Counted from the first letter of the stretch, positions 38,682 to 47,094 are shown. The stretch is 64,000 nt of DNA from Pedobacter sp. BAL39 (GCF_000170795.1 NZ_ABCM01000008.1:1-64000); one strand, 5' to 3'. Notes: generated from the sequence alone by a model not told the origin. A program made the numbers and translations.

Positions 38682-39323
38682 TTAGTTGCCTTCACTTCTG
38701 CTTTTATCCCCGTTAAATATGGACTGCATTAGCTTACCCCATGCAAATGGGTTTAACAGCGGATTGGTCTGGTACATGTTTTTGTTGAGTGCACGATCGT
38801 GATTCAGGCGAAAGTTAATACCTGAAATTTCTCCTGCATCACGCGGAAGCGTCTGGATCATACCATTGATGCTCGCCTTAGAGACGTTTCTCAAAGCGAT
38901 CCCGTAATCGTCATCAGCAATTTTCATTGACATAAAATCCCGTGTAAACTCTTCTACAGTGGCCCAGGGATACACCCGAACGGCTGGCAGGTTGATGATG
39001 TCAGCTTTCAGCTTTACCATTGCCGTATACTTGCTGTCGTCAATAACCGCAGGGATAGGCATGAGCAAATCCCTGTAGCCAACAGCAGTGTACAAGATTG
39101 TGTCTCCCGGGTGGGCGATAAAGGAAAAATAACCCTTATAATTCGCGGCATAAAGCTGGTTTTTGTTGGTCAGGTTCGTCACCGTTACGTAAGGGACCAC
39201 AGTATTACTGTCCACATCCGTAATAATACCGGAAAATTGGATCAGTTTCTTATCCTGCTTCACCTCCTGCGCGAATGCAGTAGTTGCAATAAAGAATAAT
39301 AGTATGGCCAGTGAGTACTTCAT
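38682..39323 (-). CDS. Secreted protein with carboxypeptidase-regulatory-like domain
   Basis: The protein has 213 residues with a signal peptide ending near TAFAQ (residue 19). Residues ~28-110 match the CarboxypepD_reg-like pattern seen in Bacteroidota outer-membrane proteins (IQFSGIITDVDSNTVVPYVTV, YKGYFSFIAHPGDTILYTAVGY). The rest (to 213) has no known motif. No TonB receptor follows, so it stands alone. It probably acts in the periplasm or on the surface; the function is unknown. Confidence 0.8.
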   Translation of the reverse strand: MKYSLAILLFFIATTAFAQEVKQDKKLIQFSGIITDVDSNTVVPYVTVTNLTNKNQLYAANYKGYFSFIAHPGDTILYTAVGYRDLLMPIPAVIDDSKYTAMVKLKADIINLPAVRVYPWATVEEFTRDFMSMKIADDDYGIALRNVSKASINGMIQTLPRDAGEISGINFRLNHDRALNKNMYQTNPLLNPFAWGKLMQSIFNGDKSRSEGN

Positions 39324-39328
39324 ATATA

Positions 39329-39336
39329 CAAAAATA
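39329..39336 (-). promoter_or_regulatory. -7 box 5 nt before the start at 39323
   Basis: On the minus strand TATTTTTG ends 5 nt before the ATG of the regulatory-domain protein. No -33 element at normal spacing. Confidence 0.4.
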
Positions 39337-39379
39337 GCGGTAATTACGCCAACGACTAGTTAAATAGTGTTAAATCGTG

Positions 39380-39625
39380 CTAAACAGGTTCAGCCAGGTT
39401 GACCGCAACAACTGATGTAATCTGAGGTACAGCCTTCAGGATCGCCTGCTCAATGCCTGCCTTCATGGTCATGAAGCTCATCTTGCAGGATCCGCAGTTC
39501 CCTAATAATTTCAATTTAACTACATTCTCCGCCGTAATCTCTTCTATTTCCACATTTCCCCCATCAGCGATCAGGTAAGGTCTGATGGTCTCCAATGCTT
39601 GCTCTACTTGTTGTGTTAAATCCAT
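39380..39625 (-). CDS. NifU C-terminal-domain Fe-S scaffold protein
   Basis: The protein has 81 residues from the ATG at 39625, which starts the domain (MDLTQQVEQALETIRPYL). The Fe-S-binding C44-G-S-C47 lies in LLGNCGSCKMS. NifU/Nfu domains carry a 4Fe-4S cluster between two subunits and pass it to client enzymes in the cytoplasm. It starts 34 bp after the mrp stop, so the two Fe-S carriers form an operon. Translation from an upstream start inside mrp would add 19 residues of low quality. Confidence 0.93.
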   Translation of the reverse strand: MDLTQQVEQALETIRPYLIADGGNVEIEEITAENVVKLKLLGNCGSCKMSFMTMKAGIEQAILKAVPQITSVVAVNLAEPV

Positions 39626-39659
39626 TTTGGTAATTTTAAAGTATAAAAATAGTAATTTT

Positions 39660-40733
39660 TTAGCAATTAACAGATTGTGCATTATTAATTGCCACTTGCT
39701 GGGCTACTCTTCCTGCAATTGATGCAAACGCTGCAGACACCGGGTGATGTATGTCAAGTGCGATCGGCGCACCACGGTCCCCCGCTTCAGTAATTCCCTG
39801 TACGATAGGAATCTCCCCCAAAAATGGTACCTCAAATGATTTTGCCAGTAACTTACCGCCATCCTGTCCGAAAATATAGTATTTATTCTCCGGTAGTTCT
39901 GCAGGCGTAAAGTAAGCCATATTTTCCACTACACCCAATACAGGGATATTGATCGACGGCATCTTGAACATCGCCAGCCCTTTACGGGTATCTGCAAGCG
40001 CCACCTGTTGTGGGGTGGTCACAATGACAGCTCCTGCAATCGGGAAACTTTGGGTAATGGTAATGTGTATATCGCCGGTACCCGGTGGCAGGTCCACAAT
40101 AAGGTAGTCCAGTTCACCCCAGTCCGCATCGTTAAAAAGCTGTTTTATGGCATTGGAAGCCATTGGTCCGCGCCATGGCACTGGTTGGTCGGGATCAGCA
40201 AAAAAGCCCAGCGACAATAGTTTGATGCCGTATTTCTCTATCGGCAATATTAATGTTTTCCCGCCTTCCGTTTCCCTGGCACTAGGTTTGGCTCCTACCA
40301 GGTCAAACATGGTAGGTACCGAAGGCCCGTAGATGTCAGCATCAATCAGCCCCACCTTCGCTCCGTCAGCGGCCAATGATACAGCCAGGTTACTCGCAAC
40401 GGTAGACTTTCCTACCCCTCCTTTTCCTGAAGAAACAAGAATAATGTTCCTGATGTCTTTAAGCTGACTGATGTCCATCGGTTTAGTGACCCTGGAGGTC
40501 ACGTCAATGTGTACTTCGGCCTCGGGATCTACCAAATGAACAATGGCATTGGTACAGGCATTTTTCAGCATGTCCTTCATCGGACAGGCAGGCGTGGTCA
40601 GCTCCAAAGTGAAACTTACCTTTTTATCTGTTATTTTGAGATCCTTAATCATGTTCAGCGTCACCAGATCTTTTTTAAGATCAGGATCTTCTACATTTTT
40701 TAAGGCCAAGAGAACTTGTTCTGGACTAATCAT
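39660..40733 (-). CDS. Mrp/ApbC-type Fe-S carrier P-loop ATPase
   Basis: The protein has 357 residues. An N-terminal MIP18/DUF59 domain (1-80) precedes a MinD-like ATPase with the deviant Walker A SSGKGGVGKST (101-111) and DLPPGTGD. Family members carry and transfer Fe-S clusters. The usual CPxC motif after ENM is missing: this protein reads ENMAYFTPAELPENKYY. Its only cysteines are C50, C60 and the C-terminal residue. The same gap is known in Bacteroidota Mrp proteins. The small Nfu downstream carries a CxxC and may supply the cluster site. Confidence 0.93.
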   Translation of the reverse strand: MISPEQVLLALKNVEDPDLKKDLVTLNMIKDLKITDKKVSFTLELTTPACPMKDMLKNACTNAIVHLVDPEAEVHIDVTSRVTKPMDISQLKDIRNIILVSSGKGGVGKSTVASNLAVSLAADGAKVGLIDADIYGPSVPTMFDLVGAKPSARETEGGKTLILPIEKYGIKLLSLGFFADPDQPVPWRGPMASNAIKQLFNDADWGELDYLIVDLPPGTGDIHITITQSFPIAGAVIVTTPQQVALADTRKGLAMFKMPSINIPVLGVVENMAYFTPAELPENKYYIFGQDGGKLLAKSFEVPFLGEIPIVQGITEAGDRGAPIALDIHHPVSAAFASIAGRVAQQVAINNAQSVNC

Positions 40734-40741
40734 AATTGGCC

Positions 40742-40749
40742 AAAATTAA
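40742..40749 (-). promoter_or_regulatory. -7 box 8 nt before the mrp start
   Basis: On the minus strand TAATTTTG ends 8 nt before the ATG at 40733. The leader would be only a few bases long. Confidence 0.4.
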
Positions 40750-40852
40750 CAAAAGAAGGCTACAATTAATTGACTTTAGGCTTTTTAAGTGTAATTTTAA
40801 CACGAAATAAACATTTACGTTTTACGTTAAGCATTAATTATCTACTTTAATC

Positions 40853-43024
40853 ATGCATCTTCCGAAAATTAACTTCCCCAAAAAATACGTAAAAATTGGC
40901 TCATGGGTGTTTGGCGTTTTGCTGGTCCTGATCTTCATCCTTGGAGCTGTGGCTTACAGCAAAAGAGAGGCCCTGCTCAAATCGATGATGGCAAAAGCCA
41001 TCGCCAAAGCCGATAAGAGCTATGGCCTGGAAGTGAAAATCGGAGAAGCCGGATTCAGCGGCCTGAGCACAGTCCACATGCGCAACATATCCGTTGTTCC
41101 CGCAGAACGCGATACACTTGCCCTTATTGACGATTTTACTGTTGGCGTGAAACTCCTTCCTTTAATTTTTGGCAATGTAAAATTGTCGGAGGTTAACTTG
41201 AATAAGGGAACCCTGAATGTAGTCTTCAAAGATTCGCTCAGTAACCTTGACTTCTTCCTGAAAAGAAAGAAAAAAGACAGCACGGAAAAAAAATCTAAAG
41301 TCGACCTCAGTGAGCTTGCACATAACCTGATGAACCAGCTCTTGTATAAGATTCCCGACAACATGGCGATGAAAGATTTCCACCTGAAGATTAACGACAA
41401 CGACACTGCAAAACTCAGCTTTCTGACAACATCCGCCACTATAGAAGATGGTGCATTGCAGTCGACCATTCTGGTAAATGATACTGAAGCCATCTGGCAT
41501 GTCAATGGAACGCTTAATCCGGGAAACAAAAATTTCGATGTCAGACTATATGCAGAAGGCAAGAAGGTTGCCTTACCGTACCTGGATCATAAGCTGCATG
41601 CAAAGTTGAGCTTCGACACCGTACGGACAGAGATGAAAGATGCCGCTTACAGCGGTGGCAACTTCAGGATTGAAGGCTCCTGGTCTGTTGTTAATTTGCT
41701 CGTCAACCACCCTAGAATCGCAACAAACGATATTGCTGTACCCAATGCAAGGATCGATGCTGATATTGTGATCGGAACTAACTTCGTCTCTCTTGATAGT
41801 GCATCAACTGTATACCTGAAAAATGCCAGTTTTCATCCTTACCTGAAGTACACCTTATCCCCAAATAAAATATACGAGGTTAAACTGCAGGCACCCGAAC
41901 AGGATGCCCAACAGATGCTGAACGCGTTGCCAGGCGGCCTCTTTGAATCGCTGGAAGGACTGAAAGTAGGTGGACAGGTGAAATATGACCTGAACTTCTA
42001 CCTGGATACTGCTGAACCTGACAGCGTCCGCTTTAGCTCCGGGCTTACACCTATAGGATTTAAGATCCTGAAGTGGGGGAAAACCAACCTTCAGAAGATC
42101 AATCAGGACTTTGTATATACGCCGTATGAGTATGGAAAGCCTATGCGGGACATCGTCATCGGCCCATCCAACCCGAACTTCACCCGTCTGTCCGAAGTAT
42201 CCAGCAACTTTAAAAATGCAATCCTTACTTCTGAAGATCCTTCGTTTTTTACTCATAAGGGCTTTGTTTCCGAGTCGATAAGAAAATCCATCGCCGTAAA
42301 TTTCAAGGAAAAACGTTTTGTTCGCGGTGGCAGCACCATTTCCATGCAACTGGTAAAAAATGTATTCCTCAGCAGACAGAAAACACTGGCCAGAAAAGCA
42401 GAGGAAATACTGATCGTATGGCTCATTGAAAATAACCGGCTCATCAGCAAAAATAGAATGCTGGAGGTCTATTTCAATATCATTGAAATGGGACAAAACG
42501 TCTATGGTATTGGCGAGGCAACACGTTATTACTTCGGAAAACGTCCTTCTGATATCAATATCGGAGAAGGTATTTTTCTCGCTAACATTGTCCCGCGCCC
42601 GAAAATAGCGTTATACAAATTCAGGGGCGACGGTGGCCTGAAAGACTACCTGCGTCCATATTTCCGCTACATCGGCAACATCATGGCCAACCGCGGACTT
42701 ACACCTCGCGATACCAGCGGTTATGGCTTCTATAATGTCCAGCTCCGCGAAGGACTCAGACAATATTTACTGCCAGACTCTACGACAATTGACACCAATG
42801 CATTCGATAATGAAGACCCTCTGCCTGCAATAGAAACTCAGGATCAGTCCAAAAGCCTCTTCGATCGCCTGTTCGGCACAAAAAAAGACACGGTATCCAG
42901 ACAACCCGCGATGGCTGATACCGTCGAAAAGTCCAGGAAAGAAATCAGGCAGGAACGTAAGGAACAACGTCAGAAAGAACGTGACCTGAAAAAACAGCTG
43001 GAAGAACAAGGTAAAAAGCCATAA
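40853..43024 (+). CDS. Membrane peptidoglycan glycosyltransferase (GT51) with AsmA-like region
   Basis: The protein has 723 residues. One transmembrane helix lies at about 16-36. A long AsmA-like stretch (about 45-400) precedes a GT51 domain with the catalytic glutamate E461 in TSEDPSFFTH, RGGSTISMQLVKN and a second motif IENNRLISKNRMLEVYFNIIEMG. GT51 enzymes polymerise lipid II into glycan strands outside the cytoplasmic membrane. No penicillin-binding transpeptidase domain follows; instead the tail (about 640-723) is charged and Lys/Glu/Arg-rich. So it is monofunctional. The AsmA-like assignment is weaker than the GT51 one. Confidence 0.85.
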   Translation: MHLPKINFPKKYVKIGSWVFGVLLVLIFILGAVAYSKREALLKSMMAKAIAKADKSYGLEVKIGEAGFSGLSTVHMRNISVVPAERDTLALIDDFTVGVKLLPLIFGNVKLSEVNLNKGTLNVVFKDSLSNLDFFLKRKKKDSTEKKSKVDLSELAHNLMNQLLYKIPDNMAMKDFHLKINDNDTAKLSFLTTSATIEDGALQSTILVNDTEAIWHVNGTLNPGNKNFDVRLYAEGKKVALPYLDHKLHAKLSFDTVRTEMKDAAYSGGNFRIEGSWSVVNLLVNHPRIATNDIAVPNARIDADIVIGTNFVSLDSASTVYLKNASFHPYLKYTLSPNKIYEVKLQAPEQDAQQMLNALPGGLFESLEGLKVGGQVKYDLNFYLDTAEPDSVRFSSGLTPIGFKILKWGKTNLQKINQDFVYTPYEYGKPMRDIVIGPSNPNFTRLSEVSSNFKNAILTSEDPSFFTHKGFVSESIRKSIAVNFKEKRFVRGGSTISMQLVKNVFLSRQKTLARKAEEILIVWLIENNRLISKNRMLEVYFNIIEMGQNVYGIGEATRYYFGKRPSDINIGEGIFLANIVPRPKIALYKFRGDGGLKDYLRPYFRYIGNIMANRGLTPRDTSGYGFYNVQLREGLRQYLLPDSTTIDTNAFDNEDPLPAIETQDQSKSLFDRLFGTKKDTVSRQPAMADTVEKSRKEIRQERKEQRQKERDLKKQLEEQGKKP

Positions 43025-43044
43025 CGCACCGATAAAAACCGAAT

Positions 43045-43584
43045 ATGAATACAATTCAAATAGCGGAGAAGTCTTTTAAGATTCTGCTTGAAAATGACAA
43101 TATTGAAAAGCGTACACGCCTCATTGCCATACAAATCAATGTAGACTATGAAAAACGATGCCCGGTATTCATTGGGGTGCTGAATGGAAGCTTTCTATTC
43201 ATGGCCGACCTGCTGAAAGAAATCGACATCCCCTGTGAGGTCGGTTTTATCCGCGTAGCCTCCTATCAGAATACAGAAAGTACCGGTGTAATTAAAGAGA
43301 TATTGGGCCTGTCCGATGACATCAGGGGAAGGGACATCATCCTCGTGGAAGACATCGTTGATACCGGTTTTACCCTTGAACATATCCTGAAAGAAATCTA
43401 CATAAAGGAGCCCGCCTCGGTGAAAGTATGCTCCCTGCTGCTCAAACCAGCAGCATTGAAGGCCCCTATTGATGAGCTGGAATATGTAGGCTTTGAGGTC
43501 GCTAACGAATTTGTTGTTGGCTACGGACTGGATTACAATGGCCTTGGCAGAAATCTAAAGGACATCTACAAGGCTACAGACTAA
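43045..43584 (+). CDS. hpt: Hypoxanthine phosphoribosyltransferase
   Basis: The protein has 179 residues. The PRPP-binding signature VEDIVDTGFTL is present, with the flexible-loop and purine-contact segments FIRVASYQN and VGYGLDYNGLGRNL. It salvages hypoxanthine (and often guanine) to IMP/GMP with PRPP in the cytoplasm. It begins 20 bp after the glycosyltransferase stop and may share its transcript. Confidence 0.96.
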   Translation: MNTIQIAEKSFKILLENDNIEKRTRLIAIQINVDYEKRCPVFIGVLNGSFLFMADLLKEIDIPCEVGFIRVASYQNTESTGVIKEILGLSDDIRGRDIILVEDIVDTGFTLEHILKEIYIKEPASVKVCSLLLKPAALKAPIDELEYVGFEVANEFVVGYGLDYNGLGRNLKDIYKATD

Positions 43585-43634
43585 AATGTTATATTTTTTT
43601 CACATTTTTGCAAAAAAACATATACCAAAAACCA

Positions 43635-44294
43635 ATGACCATACACAAAGAAGGCTATACTACCATCGCCATATCACTAATTTTCATCTTTATCATCAAT
43701 GCAGTTATCGATTATAAATTTGCTGACATCACCTGGCTTCGGTGGCTGGTTTATATTTTTTCAGCCCTTTTGTTCCTGACGGTTCTTCAGTTCTTTAGAG
43801 ACCCACGTAGAAACTTCACGATGCATAACAACCAGATCATTTGTCCTGCGGATGGAAAAGTGGTTGTCATTGAAGAAACAGAAGAGGGTGAATATTTTAA
43901 AGATAAACGGTTACAGGTATCAATATTTATGTCTCCTGTGAATGTACATATCAACAGAAATCCCATTTCTGGAGTTGTCCGGTTTTTTAAATACCACCCG
44001 GGAAAATACCTTGCGGCATGGAACCCAAAATCATCTACAGAAAATGAACGCACCACAGTGGTAGTAGAACACGAGAACGGGACACCGGTCTTATTCAGAC
44101 AGATTGCAGGTGCCCTGGCGAGACGCATCGTCTGGTATGTTAAAGAGGGTGATGCGGTAGAACAAAGTAAAGAATTCGGATTCATCAAATTTGGCTCCAG
44201 GGTTGATGTTTTCCTTCCCATTGGCACCAAGGTTAACCTAGAACTAAATCAGGTCGTAAAAGGCGGGATAACCGTACTGGGTGAGCTTAGCTAA
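43635..44294 (+). CDS. psd: Phosphatidylserine decarboxylase (short type)
   Basis: The protein has 219 residues. The ATG at 43635 is preferred over a TTG at 43608. One or two transmembrane segments near residues 10-50 are followed by CPADGKVVVIEE, SPVNVHINR and the self-cleavage site FGSRVDVFLP, where the serine becomes the pyruvoyl group. It makes phosphatidylethanolamine, the main lipid, at the inner membrane. The length fits the short single-chain proenzyme type. A strong bidirectional terminator follows. Confidence 0.96.
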   Translation: MTIHKEGYTTIAISLIFIFIINAVIDYKFADITWLRWLVYIFSALLFLTVLQFFRDPRRNFTMHNNQIICPADGKVVVIEETEEGEYFKDKRLQVSIFMSPVNVHINRNPISGVVRFFKYHPGKYLAAWNPKSSTENERTTVVVEHENGTPVLFRQIAGALARRIVWYVKEGDAVEQSKEFGFIKFGSRVDVFLPIGTKVNLELNQVVKGGITVLGELS

Positions 44295-44310
44295 GATTAT
44301 TCCATATATT

Positions 44311-44343
44311 AAAAAGGGCCCGTTGCAAAGCGGGCCTTTTTTT
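44311..44343. terminator. Bidirectional terminator between psd and the MscS gene
   Basis: GGCCCG (44317-44322) pairs with CGGGCC (44331-44336). Flanking A5 and T7 runs allow use from both strands; the genes on either side converge. Confidence 0.9.
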
Positions 44344-44375
44344 GCGCCATATTTTTAGGCGTCTGGAAAGGATTA

Positions 44376-45536
44376 TTATTCTGGTTTTTCAGGTGGTATA
44401 CTGCCGGTCGTATTTTCCCGGATCAGCCGTTGTGTAGGATAAGCAAACTCAGATCCTTGGTCCTGCACAATCTGCATCAGCTGATAATTTAGGGACTCCT
44501 TGACGCGGATATATTCTGCGTGACTCATATCAACCACCAGATAGGCAACCTGAATGTTCAGTGCCGAATCGCCAAAGTTGTCGAACGTTGCAAAGCCGTC
44601 CTGTGTTTTTGGATGGGTATCCAGTAACATATTGATGGCCGAAACGATATTCTGTATGGCCAATGCAGGGGTTTCATAAGTAATGCCGATAAAAAAGCTG
44701 ACCCTTCTGAAATTGCGTCGGGTGACATTTTCCAGCACACCGTCAATCATAGAACGGTTGGGGATGACAATCATGGTCTTGTCAGGACTGATCAATCGTG
44801 TACTGCGGAAACCTACCTTATCGATGGTCCCCTCTATTCCGTCAACTTTCACTACGTCCCCAACTGTAAAGGGTTTATCAAGAAAAATGGTGAAGGACCC
44901 AATCAGGTTCTCCAGACTTTCTTTTGCTGCAAGGGCAATGGCAATACCGCCAATCCCGAGCCCAGTAATGAGTGTGAGTACATTGATTTCAAAAACGTAT
45001 CCGAGCAATACAAAAAAGCCTAAAAAACATATCAGTGTTTTCGTCAGCTCCTTCAGAAAAGGTACCAGCTGGTCGTCAGACCGGTCTTCGGTCATTGAAG
45101 CCTTGTAGCGTAGCACATGGGCGACAAAGTCAATTATTCTCAAAATAATCCAGAATACCGAAAGAATGATCAGGAACAGGAAGACTTTATCAACGACATC
45201 TCCTAAATCGACCGCCACACGCATTTTTGCCTTCTCCAGTTGCCTGGTATAATTGAAAAGCACCACATCCAGTGGATGTTTCAATTGGTTTACGGCAAGG
45301 TAATAGGAGCATAGGCTGATAAAAAAAGCAATCGGCTTCAGCAATAGCGCCACAAAGGTATCATTACCGATAGCCGCCGAAAAGCTTCTGAACAGCTTAA
45401 AAAGCAGGAGGCTGAGTACGCGGGAAATGATTCGTTTAAAGAGTATGCCAAAAAGAATAATGCCTGCAAAAAGACAATACCGCTGAATGGTATTGCCCCA
45501 GAATACCTGTTCGAAAAACTGGCTGTCTATGATCAT
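44376..45536 (-). CDS. MscS-family mechanosensitive ion channel
   Basis: The protein has 386 residues. The ATG at 45536 is preferred to an upstream TTG. Four hydrophobic spans (about 15-40, 60-85, 115-140 and 150-200) precede the pore helix with GLGIGGIAIALAAKESLENL, the conserved Gly/Ala pattern of MscS TM3. The beta domain (GDVVKVDGIEGTIDKVGFRSTRL) and C-terminal cage follow. These channels release solutes upon hypo-osmotic shock. The pore-lining glycines and alanines are intact. Confidence 0.93.
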   Translation of the reverse strand: MIIDSQFFEQVFWGNTIQRYCLFAGIILFGILFKRIISRVLSLLLFKLFRSFSAAIGNDTFVALLLKPIAFFISLCSYYLAVNQLKHPLDVVLFNYTRQLEKAKMRVAVDLGDVVDKVFLFLIILSVFWIILRIIDFVAHVLRYKASMTEDRSDDQLVPFLKELTKTLICFLGFFVLLGYVFEINVLTLITGLGIGGIAIALAAKESLENLIGSFTIFLDKPFTVGDVVKVDGIEGTIDKVGFRSTRLISPDKTMIVIPNRSMIDGVLENVTRRNFRRVSFFIGITYETPALAIQNIVSAINMLLDTHPKTQDGFATFDNFGDSALNIQVAYLVVDMSHAEYIRVKESLNYQLMQIVQDQGSEFAYPTQRLIRENTTGSIPPEKPE

Positions 45537-45613
45537 GAATAAAATAGGGAAATTATTTACGGTCGTGACCCAGCTCAAGTCTCCTGAATGAAAACTGCAT
45601 CAAAAAAACCAAA

Positions 45614-45645
45614 CAAAAAAACCTCCCCGATAAAATCGGGAAGGT
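45614..45645 (-). terminator. Terminator of rplS
   Basis: An 11-bp stem with one G-T pair (45621-45631 with 45635-45645) is followed on the minus strand by a seven-T run (about 45614-45620). It starts 22 bp after the rplS stop. Confidence 0.9.
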
Positions 45646-45667
45646 CAATATGTGATACTGAAAGAGA

Positions 45668-46015
45668 TTAAACTCTTTTAGATTTAATACGTGCTGCTTT
45701 ACCAGTTAATTCACGCAGGTAGAATAATTTCGCTCTGCGAACTTTACCGTGGCTGTTAACCTCTATTTTAGCGATGTTTGGCGAGTTGATCGGGAATATA
45801 CGTTCCACACCAACACCATTTGACATTTTACGAACAGTAAACGTTTCATTAGCACCTACACTATTACGTTGTAATACTACACCTTGGTAAATTTGAATAC
45901 GTTCTTTATTACCTTCGCGAATTTTATAGTGAACACTCACTGTATCTCCTGATTTGAATGCAGGAAACTCATTTTTTGCGATGACCTGCTCTTCAACAAA
46001 TTTTACTAAATCCAT
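45668..46015 (-). CDS. rplS: 50S ribosomal protein L19
   Basis: The protein has 115 residues, normal for L19. Family stretches: [37 protein letters not shown] and [19 protein letters not shown]. It sits at the 30S-50S interface. It usually follows trmD directly; here a 1.5-kb stretch with three small genes lies between. A hairpin sits in its leader at 46033-46057. No strong ribosome-binding site is visible. Confidence 0.98.
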   Translation of the reverse strand: MDLVKFVEEQVIAKNEFPAFKSGDTVSVHYKIREGNKERIQIYQGVVLQRNSVGANETFTVRKMSNGVGVERIFPINSPNIAKIEVNSHGKVRRAKLFYLRELTGKAARIKSKRV

Positions 46016-46032
46016 GATTTTAAGCTATTAAG

Positions 46033-46057
46033 CCGATTTTTTCTTGTTTAAAATCGG
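46033..46057 (-). promoter_or_regulatory. Leader hairpin upstream of rplS
   Basis: CCGATTTT (46033-46040) pairs perfectly with AAAATCGG (46050-46057), with a 9-nt loop. It ends 18 nt before the rplS start. It may be an autoregulatory leader for L19. A weak -7-like TAATATTG lies just upstream at 46062-46069. Confidence 0.45.
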
Positions 46058-46187
46058 ACTGCAATATTAGGAATTTTATTTTAGAAATAAAAGCGATTTT
46101 TATTTTTTTCCACATTCTTTATTATTTCTACACCTTAATAGAAGCCCCCATCTATCCTTACCCTTGCTAATTGCCTTCAACCAGCGC

Positions 46188-46496
46188 CTATAAGCCTTGT
46201 TTCTGCATCTGATTTTTATTGCTGTTTTTTTCTTCTTCGATAAGGGTCTCCAGACTTTTCAACGGGATCGGGTAATTTGCAAGACCACCGCTTTCCATTC
46301 CGAAAAGTCCCTCCAGCATCCGAACTGTTGCATATGGAATATCTGCTTTTCCATTAAGTGGCAATTTGCGATAGTTGTGGAAAGTATTAAATGCAATGTC
46401 CAGATACTTTGGAATGATTTTACTTGCTGCCTTATAACTTTTTAAAGTCAATTTATTCATCTCCTCTTCAATCTTGTATTTTCTCGGTTTCTCCAT
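46188..46496 (-). CDS. Small putative DNA-binding protein, paralogue of 46743-47006
   Basis: The protein has 102 residues. I recognise no named family. It aligns with the 87-residue neighbour over most of its length: an N-terminal YKIEEEMNKLTLKSYKAA, a central IPKYLDIAFNTFHNYRKL and DIPYATVRMLEGLF. The central part has the rhythm of a helix-turn-helix (helix, short turn, then NTFHNYR). A Lys/Asn/Gln-rich tail ends it. A perfect 9-bp inverted repeat lies 29 bp upstream (46525-46551). A regulatory role is inferred, not shown. Confidence 0.6.
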   Translation of the reverse strand: MEKPRKYKIEEEMNKLTLKSYKAASKIIPKYLDIAFNTFHNYRKLPLNGKADIPYATVRMLEGLFGMESGGLANYPIPLKSLETLIEEEKNSNKNQMQKQGL

Positions 46497-46524
46497 TATT
46501 TTGAATAGTTTGGTAAAATTTTCA

Positions 46525-46551
46525 GATTAAAACCATTGCGTTGTTTTAATC
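46525..46551. promoter_or_regulatory. Candidate operator upstream of the gene at 46496
   Basis: GATTAAAAC and GTTTTAATC form a perfect inverted repeat with a 9-nt spacer. It sits 29 bp before the start codon, a usual position for a repressor site. Confidence 0.5.
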
Positions 46552-46742
46552 ATTAAATTATTTCTTAATAAATAATATCAATGGGGCAATAATATAAATT
46601 AGCGCCCACATATCATAATATATTTACTAAAAAATTATTTGATAAACAATAATGAAGTTCTGTTGAATAAAATGATAAAACGAATAGGTAAAGCATTTGA
46701 ATACTTCACCTACACCGGAAAAGGAACATGTTAAAGTAAACG

Positions 46743-47006
46743 TCAAAAAAGATCTTTTAATTTATCTACTATCGGCTGTTGATTGGTCAATGTGCCAGGA
46801 GCATAGTCAAAAAGCCTTTCCAGAATAACCACTTTCTCATAAGGAATATCCTGGACATCGCCGATGAGGATATTGCGGTAATTTTGGAAGGTGTTTAAAG
46901 AAACTCCTAAAATCTGTGGAATCAGATGCACAGCCTTACGGTACTCCTTTACAGTCAGACCGTTTAAATACTCATCAATTTTATACTTATAACCTTTAGA
47001 AACCAT
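46743..47006 (-). CDS. Small putative DNA-binding protein, paralogue of 46188-46496
   Basis: The protein has 87 residues. It shares with its neighbour the pattern YKI.E..N.LT.K.Y..A....IP..L.(I/V)..NTF.NYR and DIPY..V..LE.LF. The middle (IPQILGVSLNTFQNYR) reads like a helix-turn-helix recognition part. No family name can be given. It is divergent from the HTH-like gene at 47129, with two perfect inverted repeats in the 122-bp space between them. It probably binds DNA and may regulate itself; this is inference. Confidence 0.6.
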   Translation of the reverse strand: MVSKGYKYKIDEYLNGLTVKEYRKAVHLIPQILGVSLNTFQNYRNILIGDVQDIPYEKVVILERLFDYAPGTLTNQQPIVDKLKDLF

Positions 47007-47039
47007 AAAATTTCATCGAAAAATATTTTTAATGTGTAC

Positions 47040-47061
47040 ATTTATCAAAATAATGATAAAT
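47040..47061. promoter_or_regulatory. Candidate operator 1 in a divergent intergenic region
   Basis: ATTTATCA and TGATAAAT form a perfect 8-bp inverted repeat with a 6-bp spacer. A near -7 box for the minus-strand gene (TTATTTTG, one mismatch) overlaps it at 47046-47053. Confidence 0.5.
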
Positions 47062-47071
47062 AATTGAGATT

Positions 47072-47094
47072 TATATTGCTAATATAGCAATATA
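47072..47094. promoter_or_regulatory. Candidate operator 2 in a divergent intergenic region
   Basis: TATATTGCT and AGCAATATA form a perfect 9-bp inverted repeat with a 5-bp spacer (AATAT). It lies between the two divergent starts at 47006 and 47129. Confidence 0.5.

Noticed and set aside
41855..42496. A 213-codon minus-strand frame
   Set aside because: Opposite the GT51 gene with intact catalytic motifs; no family features.
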